Assembly: GCF_000004195.4 (NCBI RefSeq)
Contig: NC_030685.2
Coordinates: 51,887,516-51,951,515 of the forward strand
Source of the DNA: Xenopus tropicalis
Taxonomy: Eukaryota; Chordata; Amphibia; Anura; Pipidae
DNA: 64,000 bases
Reading direction: 5' to 3'
The position numbers and the translations under genes are program-made. Below are positions 1-8,872 of this stretch, one piece after another (within the stretch, counting starts at the first letter, position 1; the number at the start of each line of letters is the position of its first letter). The notes beneath the pieces were generated by a model. It was given only the letters and a program-made list of their open reading frames with translations. It searched no databases and was not told where the DNA came from.

Positions 1-11
1 TTAATCTCTAT

Positions 12-180
12 GGGGCAGATTTATCAAAGTGTAAATTTAGAACTCACCACAGTAAAATGACCCCACTCTCTAATCATTCCTATGTGATTTTCATCACCCA
101 TTGATAAATATGCTTCTAAAAATCCCACAGGAATGAATAGAAAGTGGGGTTTTATTTAGTAAGCTCTAAGTGGGGAAAAA
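12..180. repeat. Half of a GGGGCAGATTTATCAA-type MITE
   Basis: The segment opens with GGGGCAGATTTATCAA, a terminal sequence like those of the other GGGG-starting MITEs in this window (GGGGCTGATTTACTAA, GGGGCACATTTACTAA). A weak reverse-complement match, TTGATAAATA, lies near 102. A clean right terminus is not visible, so this is probably an old or truncated copy. No coding potential. Confidence 0.4.
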
Positions 181-300
181 AAGACACATCCTTCGCAAAA
201 TAGGGAATCATTGTTGGGTTCAAAGCCATAGATTAAAAATCTCTGCACTAGAAAAAGCATATTTTGCAAGCAAAAGCTAATTAGCAAGCAATGCCAGCTA

Positions 301-1050
301 TACAGGTATGGGATCCCTTGTTCGGAAACCCGTTATCCAGAAAGTTCCAAATTATGGAAAGGCCATCTCCCATAGATTCCATTATAAGCAAATAATTTTA
401 ATTTTTAAAAATGATTTCCTTTTTCTCTGTAATAATAAAAAGTACCTTGTACTTGATCCCAACTAAGATATAATTAATCCTTATTGGGGGCAAAACAATC
501 CTATTGGGTTTATTCAATATTTTAATGATTTTTAACAGACTTAAAGGACAAGGAAAGGCTAGGTCACTTGGGGGTGCCAAAATGTTAGGCACCCCCAAGT
601 GACTTAAATCGCTTACTTTGTACCCCGGGCTGGTGCCCCTGTTAGGAGAAAACAGCACCAGCCCGGGGTACCTGTAGCAAACGCTTCCTCCTTCCTGCTT
701 CGTTTTGCCGGCAAATTCCCGGGACAGGTGCATTGCGCAGTAGAGTGAAAAGCCGACTTCTCTGTTAAAGTTCAGCTTTTTCACTCTACTGCGCATGCGC
801 GCGTGAGCGAACAGGAAGGAGGAAGCACTACAGGTACCCCGGACTGGTGCTGTTCTCTCCTAACAGGGGCACCAGCCCAGGGTAAAAGGTAGGTGATTTA
901 AGTCACTTGGGGGTGCCTAACATTTTGGCACCCCCACGTGACTTTGCCTTTCCTTCTTCTTTAAGTTTTGGAGATCCAAATTACAGAAAGATCCCTTATC
1001 TGGAAAACCCCAGGTCCTGAGCATTCTGGATAACAGGTCTGATACTTGTA
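301..1050. mobile_element. Palindromic MITE (ACAGGTATGGGATCC ends), split by a nested foldback
   Basis: The left end reads TACAGGTATGGGATCC and continues with the GTTATCCAGAAAG and CCCATAGATTCCATTATAA blocks. The right end reads GGATAACAGGTCTGATACTTGTA in reverse orientation. The two halves are interrupted at a TTAA by the 541-964 element. Related partial copies lie at 18495-18602 and 27422-27650. I recognise this as a repeat very common in Xenopus DNA but cannot name the superfamily safely. Non-coding. Confidence 0.65.
541..964. mobile_element. T2/Kolobok-type foldback MITE (TTAA target duplication)
   Basis: TTAA stands at both edges (541-544 and 961-964). The termini read TTAAAGGACAAGGAAAGG and its inverse. 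Nearly the whole 424 bp is one inverted repeat: the left arm (GGGGGTGCCAAAATGTTAGG, then CCCCGGGCTGGTGCCCCTG) returns reverse-complemented from about 800 to 955. Within each arm are two shorter stem-loops, one around AGGCACCCCC and one around GGTGCC/GGCACC. TTAA duplications and AAAGGAGAAGGAAAGG-like ends are established for T2/Kolobok MITEs of Xenopus. The 132-residue open frame here is a by-product of the palindrome. Confidence 0.75.
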
Positions 1051-1456
1051 CCTTCTTTTATAAACATTTCCCTTAATTTGTTGTTGGGGAAGTTCTTCCT
1101 GCACTGTTCAGGTGGCTCAGTTTGTATATTTTGATGTAGTTCTATGGTATTTTTTCTGCCCCAAAACAAAAGCATATTTCTATATGCCAGGGTCAGTGAA
1201 AATACTTAAAGGAGAAGAAAAGGTAAAAACTAAGTAAGCTTTATCAGAAAGGTCTATTTAAATACAGCCATAAGCACTCACAGAAACGCTGCACTGACTC
1301 TGAAAAAAAGATTTCTTGTGTCTGTAATTCCTGTGCCAGAGAGAGACGCAGCTCTCTGCTCTCTCCTGCTCCCCCCTCCCTCAAGAATGCTAAGAACTCA
1401 CTCCCCCCCCCCTTAGGAATGTGGATCTGAGCCAATCAGCAGGAAGCTGATTCATA

Positions 1457-1953
1457 GGGGCTGATTTACTAACCCACGAATCCGACCCGAATTGGAAAAG
1501 TTCCGACTTGAAAACGAACATTTTGCGACTTTTTCGTATGTTTTGCGATTTTTTCGGATTCTGTACGAATTTTTCGTTACCAATACGATTTTTGCGTAAA
1601 AACGCGAGTTTTCCGTATCCATTACGAAAGTTGCGTAAAAAGTTGCGCATTTTTCGTAGCGTTAAAACTTACGCGAAAAGTTGCGCATTTTTCGTAGCGT
1701 TAAAACTTACGCGAAAAGTTGAGCATTTTTCGCGTAAGTTTTAACGCTACGAAAAATGCGCAACTTTTTACGCAACTTTCGTAATGGATAGGAAAACTCG
1801 CGTTTTTACGCAAAAATCGTATTGGTAACGAAAAATTCGTAAAGAATCCGAAAAAATAGCAAAACATACGAAAAATTCGCAAAATACCGATCATTACGAA
1901 AAAAACGCAATCGGACTCCATTCGACCAGTTCGTGGGTAAGTAAATCAGCCCC
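1457..1953. mobile_element. CpG-rich foldback MITE, PIF/Harbinger-like, copy 1 (coreless type)
   Basis: The element starts GGGGCTGATTTACTAACC and ends with the inverse, TAAATCAGCCCC. It is flanked by a 3 bp duplication ATA (1454-1456, 1954-1956). Almost the entire 497 bp folds back on itself. The arms are built of repeated TACGAAAAA, GTTGCGCATTTTTCG and AAACGCGAG-like blocks with many CpGs. Three-base duplications and GGG-starting ends are typical of PIF/Harbinger MITEs; the assignment is inferred because no transposase is present. Confidence 0.65.
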
Positions 1954-1979
1954 ATAGTCTTACTAACTGAGCATGTACA

Positions 1980-2881
1980 TGTAGGGACCCATAGGGTTAA
2001 GCTCCCTTTGGTGTTATCCCCTATCTTTTCCTTATCTGTGCTGTTATAGGGCAGAGCCCTCTAAACTCAGATTATAGTTATTAGGCTACCCCCTATAGGT
2101 TTAGCCAGGTTGACCACTCCCCTTGGCAGACTATATAGTGTCTTGCACAAGGAAGTGTCTTCCTCTTTGGCTGCTGTTGTCCTAAGGCTGCACGTCATCG
2201 AGCCTGAGGCAATTAGGCCCCAGTAAGGAGAACCTGCCAATTTGTAAGTCGGGGACAGGGCCCCGTGAATGAGATAAAGCCAGCACAGTCATATATATGT
2301 AATAGCCCCCTCTAGGAGTGGTGAGCATAGATAGCTTATTTAGTAAGGGCAGCACTAGCCCCATCAAAGGAGACTGTAAGGGTTTAGTCTAACCCAGGCT
2401 TTGTATGCCTTGCTGTAGGGACCACAGTTAAGACGCAGGATTCAGGCAGTTCCTTACCCTGAACCATAGTTGGCTGGAGGGGATCCGTTCCAGTAAAGGG
2501 CATCCATTCCTGGTATACAGCTAATACTCTGCATATCCTCCAAGTGGACTATACAGTTACCTTAAGTGTCACATCTGCTGCTGTTCTCTGTGACCAAGTT
2601 CTATACTGCTGTGACTGTGAGTATATACCCTGATGCACTATTCCATATGTGCCTATGTCCAATAAAGTATTATCCAGTTAACTGCAAGAGCTCCTGGCGT
2701 CCTACCACTTATTATATTGCACAACACCAGTGTGGGTTGTAGTTCAGCAACACCATATAGCCCCTGACATAGCTCCCATATAGCGGAGGCCCATTCCTGG
2801 GAAAGGGGGTTGCTGTAACACGTGCTCTAATTGTCCAACTAGCCTGGTATAATACCCCTATTAAGCCAAACAAGTGTTACA
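1980..2881 (+). mobile_element. Solo LTR of an LTR retrotransposon
   Basis: The segment interrupts the T2 MITE between GAGCATGTACA and TACACTTGG. It begins TGTAGGGACC and ends GTGTTACA, the TG...CA form of LTRs, and is flanked by TACA on both sides (1976-1979 and 2882-2885). Inside are a TATA-like motif (CTATATAG, about 2131) and an AATAAA signal (2661-2666), in the order expected for a U3-R-U5 unit read on the plus strand. No gag, pol or second LTR is present, so it is best read as a recombination-derived solo LTR of 902 bp. The family is not identified. Confidence 0.6.
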
Positions 2882-3076
2882 TACACTTGGTCTGCATGTC
2901 TGTGCAGGAGTGAGGCATTATGGGAACTTTCTTTACACAGCTCAGTGTTTTTTCTTCCTGTTTGGCTTCTGATCTTCTGAACGGGTGAAGTATGGGGAGA
3001 CTTAAGGGCACTATTGAGAGAGCTGAAGGTATGCCTGCAGCTTGGGATTAACTCTTTACTAACCTTTCCTTCTCCT

Positions 3077-3641
3077 TTAAAGGGGTTGTTCACCTTTGCA
3101 CAACATTTAGACATCTAACAGTTCACATTAATAGAATCCTTGCCCTATAAATAGTTAACAAAATATGTGCAGCTGAAGAGATATTCACCTCACCTTCATT
3201 TCTGCACAGAACCTGTACTGGGGGCGTCAGTGACCCCTATAAACACTTTAAAAAAACCGGCACGCACTCTGCATTTTTTTTTACACAATTTTTTTGGAGT
3301 GGACGACAATTTTTTGTCCCATGGCAAATTTTTACAAATTTTGTCGTCTGGTTTGCAAAAAAATCTGCCAATGGCAAAATATGGAAATTTGCCACAAATC
3401 AATGCCTGGCTGGACATGATGATGTAAGTATATAGGAAGTTCTCAATATTTCAGGTTCAAAACTCCCTTCCCTTTGAAACCTGATCAGAGACAAAAGAAG
3501 GACTGATTCAACAGGTATAAAAAGTAGTATTTACAGTAGATTTTGTACTTTTGTTTTTATGGAAAATGGGTTTGATCATTGTTGGTGGTTTAATAAGATT
3601 TTGACATTGAAGATGAACAACCCCTTTTTTTTTTTTTTTAA
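3077..3641. mobile_element. TTAA-flanked MITE with AAAGGGGTTGTTCACC ends
   Basis: The left end TTAAAGGGGTTGTTCACC abuts, and shares its TTAA with, the T2 MITE at 1206-3080. The right end GATGAACAACCCCTTTT runs through a T-run into TTAA at 3638-3641. The element is about 565 bp with no coding capacity. The open frames at 3167-3427 on both strands arise from an internal inverted repeat (AAATTTTTGTC / CAAAATTTG around 3300-3390). Confidence 0.6.
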
Positions 3642-3728
3642 TTCTAACTTCTGAAGCCTTGTGTCAGCAACAAAATGATTGGAGGTGCTTACAAAGATAG
3701 TCTATAGCAATATTGGTGTCTAAGATAC

Positions 3729-4078
3729 ATAAGCAACTTATAATGGCAAAAAGCAATTTGCTCTTAATGAGATGATTACATTTACTTATGTATGCATAGC
3801 CTAAAATTCCCTCTTGTTTATATTGCACTTAGACTCAACAAAAATGGGGCTTTCACCAGTTCTCTCCATGGAACACCATGGATGAAGGTCATGGGTACAT
3901 TTTTTCCAAAACAAAAGCCATTTTCTATTAATTTTACTAAACCCTTCATAATTAACATGAACCTTGGTTCATTTTTCCATTAAAATTCTCATTAAGGTTT
4001 TCTATAAATGAATGGGTGATCTCACATACAGTGTAAAAAACAGATTCCATTTAAATGATGAATACAGCTGCCTTTAAA
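3729..4078 (+). repeat. Dispersed repeat, copy A (inverted partner at 7488-7858)
   Basis: About 350 bp from ATAAGCAACTTATAATGG to GCTGCCTTTAAATG matches 7488-7858 in reverse complement with scattered differences. Both contain CACCATGGATGAAGGTCATGG and an open frame of about 63-77 residues that stays readable in both copies. No domain was recognised. No terminal inverted repeats or target duplications were found at its edges. Confidence 0.7.
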
Positions 4079-5423
4079 TGTCACTTTTTTCATTAACTTA
4101 TTCATTAATTGCAACATCTGTTTTTCACTATTATAAATAAACATGGGAAGAGCATCAGAAATCAGAAACAGAAGGCTTTAATGTGCCAATTAATTTTAAT
4201 ATTTTATGCTTGATATACCAGAGAGGTGCATAGTTACTTTTTGTTTGGCAATGTGAATCAATATTAGTGATTCACATTTGTGTATAAGTAATGCTCTATT
4301 CAAACTGTAATGAATGTCAAGGCATGTGTATTTATTTTATAATTTGGAAGGGGGTTAATTAATAGCACAAAACAATGCTATTGTTATCTAATCTAGAAGC
4401 ATTTAAATACCAGTAGACTCAAAATGTTATTCATCCAATACTCTTTATCAAATAAATGATCCACTGGACAGACACTGGCAAAGCCAGTGACTACATATAT
4501 AATTGACTACATATATAATTGACTACATATATTAGTGGTACCATGGGGGGGTCATTATTGACTTCAGATGTATATACAACTTACATCCCTTATATTTTAT
4601 TGAACTCCCATTTCCTCTTCATTTCAAATAGTCAAGCGAAGTATACACCAATGTGGAACCTATCATTCCAACCATGAAAAGATTGGGATAAGAAGACTAA
4701 AATGTGCACCTGTTGATATTTAATAGCACTGAAATTAAATTCACAATGTTGAAAGGAACTTTTGAAAAATTACTAACAGTAATGAGTTTTAAAGAATAAT
4801 TAGAATAATGTGACAAACAATGCCTGACCACTTGAACTACCTTAATGTAAGGAATGCAAGAGAAGCTATGACCATCTCAGTGTTAATTTAGATTTATAAT
4901 GTGAAATTCTTCCTACAGGTTCTTAAAAAGGTAACCTCTGGCTGCAGATATCAATCAATCATGTCCGACAAAGGCTGCAAAATGACTTTGCTATAACAAA
5001 CTGGTGTATCTCAAACTGTGAGGCTAACTGTTGAGGTCTGAGTAGACTCTTTTTCTTCATAAACTTTTACAAAGGGTCTATAATATTAACACTAAAACAT
5101 TGCATTCCAGTAATTGCATATCACATGTAATGTAATAGTGATTTCTGTAACCTCTATTGTAATTTTACTAGTGATTTATCGGATGAGTGAAACTTCAGTG
5201 TTGAGTGTGTTATGCATGAGGGGCATTGATGAAGCATAAATGAAGCATAAATGAAGCAAAAATTTTCAAATATACAAGGTTATCACCCTTCAGAGATTGC
5301 AACATATTCTTTGTAAGAGGCCCTATAAATCCAATTTAAAAGAGTTTATCAATCATCTTTTGGTGGAGACAAGTGTAGACTTATGTGAATCTCTTTTGCC
5401 TAACAAGATAACATTGTTGGCCC
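4079..5423. other. AT-rich unique-looking stretch, no gene seen
   Basis: No long open frame, RNA gene or recognisable element. It holds two small tandem repeats: a 16 bp unit TGACTACATATATAAT, about 2.8 copies at 4488-4532, and an 11 bp unit ATGAAGCATAA, three copies at 5229-5261. Confidence 0.6.
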
Positions 5424-6430
5424 TTAAAGGAGAAGGAAAGGCTAGTAAAGAGTTAATCTCAAGCTGCAGGCATGCCTTCAGTTCTCTCAATAGTGCCCTT
5501 AAGTCTCCCCATATTTCACCTGTTCAGAAGATCAGAAGCCAAACAGGAAAAAAAACCACTGAGCTGTGTAAAGAAGTTTCCCATAATGCTTCACTCCTGC
5601 ACAGACACCGGGACCAAGTGAACATGCTCAGTTAGTTAGACTTAGGGGCTGATTTACTAATCCACGAAGGTTCCGAAGGTGTCCGAATGCGTTTTTTCAT
5701 AATGATCTGTATTTTGCGATTTTTTTCGTAAATTGTCGCGTCTTTTTCATAGCCGTTACGACTGTTTCGCAAAATGTTGCGACTTTTTCGTAGCCTTCGC
5801 ACCGAGTACGAAAGTTTCGGATTCATTCAAGCTTCAGTATCGTGACTTTTCTTGGGCCAGTTTGGAGCTGCAGAGTGCCATTGAGTCCTATGGGAGACTT
5901 CCAAAATCATGCTAAGTCTGAAAGTTTTGCCCGCAGTTTACGAGCGCTCAATACGAAAAAGCCGCGACAAGATACGAGCAAATTGTAATGGCTACGAAAA
6001 AGTCGCGACAATTTGCGCAAGTCGTAATGGTTACGAAAAAGTCGCAACAATTTACGAAAAGTCGTAACGGAGACGTAAAAAACGCAAAAAATATGAAAAA
6101 GTTGCAAAATGTTCGTTTTCCAATCGGAATTTTTCCAATTCGGATTCGGATTTGTGGGTTAGTAAATCAGCCCCTATGAGTCAGCTTCCTGCTGATTGGC
6201 TCAGATCCACATTCCTAAAGGGGGGGAGTGAGCTCTTAGCATTCTTGTGGGAGGGGGGAGCAGGAGAGAGCAGGAAGCTGAAATCTGCGTGTCTCTGGCA
6301 CAGGAATTACAGACACAACTAATCTTTTTACAGAGAAGTCAGTGCAGCATTTCTGTGATTGATTATGGCTGTATTTACATAGACCTTTCTGACAAAGCTT
6401 ACTTAGTTTTTACCTTTCCTTCTCCTTTAA
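5424..6430 (+). mobile_element. T2/Kolobok-type MITE copy 2, carrying a foldback
   Basis: TTAA at 5424-5427 and 6427-6430 with inner ends AAAGGAGAAGGAAAGGCT and CCTTTCCTTCTCCTTT. It is the same family as 1206-3080 in the opposite orientation. Its Harbinger-like insertion (5645-6174) sits at the position homologous to that in copy 1. The flanking blocks CATGCTCAGTTAGTTAGACT and AGCTTCCTGCTGATTGGCTC are shared by both copies. Without the insertion the MITE is about 475 bp. Confidence 0.75.
5645..6174. mobile_element. CpG-rich foldback MITE, PIF/Harbinger-like, copy 2 (core type)
   Basis: Ends GGGGCTGATTTACTAATCC and TTAGTAAATCAGCCCC. The left flank is TTA and the right flank TAT, so the duplication is imperfect. 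The arms consist of degenerate 20-30 bp blocks with TACGAAAAAGTCGC. Unlike copy 1 it has a central non-palindromic core (about 5829-5925) containing CAGTATCGTGAC, CTGCAGAGTGCCATTGAG and CCTATGGGAGACTTCC. The same core is in the copies at 12631 and 43738. Confidence 0.65.
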
Positions 6431-7177
6431 GTCCTTTGTCTCATCTCTCAATATTGGATTTTATACTATTGAATATATTTTTAACATTTTTACATCTGTG
6501 TAAGTAGCTTGATATATTTTTTACCTTCTTCTCTAAAAGGATTTTACTGTATCTAATGGTTCACGTAGTCTTTCACCAACAGACTTTCTAGCTCCTCGGC
6601 CCATGATATTGTTAGATCAAAATGGCAAGAAGAAGTGAATATATATATTTTTTTCAATAAAACTTTTTTTTAGTACAGTTTTTACAATTAGAACCTACAC
6701 CAAACAGCATCTCTTTTATCAAAAAGAAAATTCAATGAGATTTATAACTTCTTTTTACAAAATCTGCATGTGCTGTTTCATGGCCATTCATCATTGCATT
6801 AACCAAAAAAAATAAATAATCATTTTCCCATGTTATTTCATGAAGTAAAAGTTCCAAAGTTAGGATTCAATTATATCAATCACATTTTCTGGATAACATA
6901 TGCCACAGAAATTTTTATTGAGATCAAAGTACAAATGCAATGGAAAGGAAAATTATCTGTCAAAACAGGTCTTTTGTGCATGGGAGAAGCTAATAATTGA
7001 GAATGTGATAAATTGTAGCATATTTTACTACTTTGTTGGCTTATAAAAAGGGTCCTATATGTACAATTTGGCACCTAAAGCCTGGCAAGTTAATGTACAA
7101 TAGTGTCCCAGTCAATGGGAGTTGTCATAGCAAAATTCAAGGGATTTTTTTTTTAAAGTTGGTAGACACATTAAAAA
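6431..7177. other. No gene seen
   Basis: AT-rich sequence without a supported reading frame or recognisable element up to the hAT-like terminus at 7178. Short open frames here lack any domain signal. Confidence 0.5.
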
Positions 7178-7967
7178 TAGGGATGCACTGAACCCACTTC
7201 TTTGGGTTTGGCCGAACCGCCTAACCCACCCAGCAGGATTCGGCCCGAACCAAATCCAAATCCTAATTAGCATATGCTGATTAGGATCAGAAGGGGTTTT
7301 AAAAAAAAAAATATTTTCACTGCCTATTTAACCCTTTCCGGATTCTAATTAGCATACCTTTATTTATGCTAATTAGGATTTGGTTCAGCTGGGACCGCAG
7401 ATCCGGCCAAAACTGAATCCTTAAAAAAAACACCGGGATTCGGCCGAATCCCGAACCGAATCCGGGATGGGGTCTAAACGATGGTGTTTAAAGGCAGCTA
7501 TATTCATCATTTAAATGAAATCTGTTTTTTACACTGTATGTGAGATCACCCATTCATTTATAGAGAACCTTAATGAGAATTTTAATGGAAAAATGAACCA
7601 AGGTTCATGTTAATTATGAAGGGCTTAGTAAAATTAATAGAAAATGGCTTTTGTTTTGGAAAAAATGTACCCATGACCTTCATCCATGGTGTTCCATGGA
7701 GAGAATTGGTGAAAGCCCCATTTTTGTTGAGTCTAAGTGCAATATAAACAAAAGGGAATTTTAGGCTATGCCATTCATAAAGACAAGCTGCAGAAACATA
7801 AGTAAATGTAATCATCTCATTAAGAGCAAATCGCTTTTTGCCAATATAAGTTGCTTATTAGGATTCAGATTCGGCCAGGACCGCAGATCCGGCCGAAACC
7901 GAATCCTTAAAAAAGCCCCGGGATTCGTCCAAATCCCGAACCGAATCCGGGATTCGGTGCATCCCTA
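7178..7967. mobile_element. hAT-like MITE with TAGGGATGCAC ends, split by repeat copy B
   Basis: The left end TAGGGATGCACTGAACCC and right end GATTCGGTGCATCCCTA are inverted repeats. The flanks ATTAAAAA (7170-7177) and ATTCAAAA (7968-7975) agree in 7 of 8 bases, fitting the 8 bp duplication of hAT elements. The body has repeated GAATCC/GGATTCGG motifs. A 370 bp block (7488-7858) interrupts it. The sequence beside the block, GACCGCAGATCCGGCC, occurs on both sides of it (about 7393 and 7877), so the right part of the element is duplicated. Confidence 0.6.
7488..7858 (-). repeat. Dispersed repeat, copy B (inverted relative to 3729-4078)
   Basis: Reverse-complement match to copy A with a small extra segment around 7775-7800. 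It sits inside the hAT-like element, between two partial copies of that element's right half. The order T2, A, T2 inverted, B inverted shows that it is not part of one simple inverted segmental duplication. Confidence 0.7.
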
Positions 7968-8872
7968 ATTCAAAATAATAAATAAAATGCAACTGCAATG
8001 CTTTCAAGTTTTTTTCACATTTTTAAGATATAACATTTTTGAGATTAGTGTTTTTTTATAGAATAAGCACACATTCATGTTTGAGTTCTCAATATTCTTC
8101 CAATTAAAAAACTTGAGATATTTGCAAATTAAAATTTTAATAAATAAGCCTCCTAAGTTCAGTAACTTTGTATTCTTTTACTTTCTATAAAGATATCCAA
8201 CCCACTCTAGCCTCTCTGCCAGTACAACAGCTTTGGGGAAAGAATTCCACAGCTCTCACTGCAGAAAACCATTTTCAGGTCTTAGGGTGTGAAACCTTCT
8301 TTTTTTCAGTATGAAAAACCCAGATGTGCTTTAAAGAAACAGAACTCTTGTATTTAAAGGTGAGAAATGGTTAGTTCTGTCCACATTTGACAGCGGAAAG
8401 TAAACTCAGATCACAGAAAACAGGCAGAGAGAACCTGAGCCAATGTTGTCAAAAGAGTAATAGGGGAATCTATAGATTGATTGTATTGCAATTGTGTATT
8501 GCAGAAAATGATTCCTCTGTGAGAACTATTTTTCCTTTATGCAAATTTAACATCGCTTTTGCAAATACACCAGTGGCAAAAAACTTCACATTTTTTAGTT
8601 TGCACCAGTGTGCAGTGTATGTAATAAAACTTCTGTATAAAAAAGTTATTTCAAAATATTAAAAATACTATGTTCAAATCAAATGTTATAGCTGTCAAAT
8701 AAGGAATATTCCATTGCAAAATCCACATGTTTGTTCTTATGATACTGCTGTGTTCCATTTATGACTTTTATTGCATTTCTCCCACATTAGTAGCCATACT
8801 ATAATCATTAAAAGGGACAGGGTGGAATTTTAGTTAATTTGAAAAACGATTTTACATAAAGTAGCAACCATA
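7968..8872. other. No gene seen; possible old repeat debris
   Basis: Around 7990-8155, TTCAAGTTTTTTTCAC and TTAAAATTTTAATAAATAAGCC resemble the outer element at 20408-21175, suggesting an old related copy. The stretch at 8200-8300 (CCAGTACAACAGCTTTGGGG) looks repeat-derived but was not identified. The 91-residue frame at 8387-8662 shows no recognisable domain. Confidence 0.4.

Larger units (their letters stand above)
1206..3080 (-). mobile_element. T2/Kolobok-type MITE copy 1, carrying a foldback and a solo LTR
   Basis: TTAA lies at 1206-1209 and 3077-3080. The inner ends are AAAGGAGAAGAAAAGG and CCTTTCCTTCTCCTTT. The outer parts (1206-1456 and 2886-3080) match, in reverse complement, the two ends of the element at 5424-6430. 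The extra length comes from two insertions: a Harbinger-like foldback (1457-1953) and a solo LTR (1980-2881). Removing both leaves about 475 bp. No transposase is encoded, so it is non-autonomous. Confidence 0.75.

Noticed and set aside
398..796. 132-codon minus frame at the left edge
   Set aside because: It runs through a palindromic MITE and its nested foldback; no domain, and the mirror arm reads similarly.
1390..1921. Overlapping frames rich in F, R and K on both strands (also at 12627-13273 and 21509-21987)
   Set aside because: Translations of the foldback's reiterated TACGAAAAA blocks; both strands give near-identical peptides, a palindrome signature.
1206..7858. One large inverted segmental duplication of 1.2-4.1 kb onto 5.4-7.9 kb
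   Set aside because: Element order is T2, A, inverted T2, inverted B, not the mirror order an inverted duplication requires; intervening sequence does not match.
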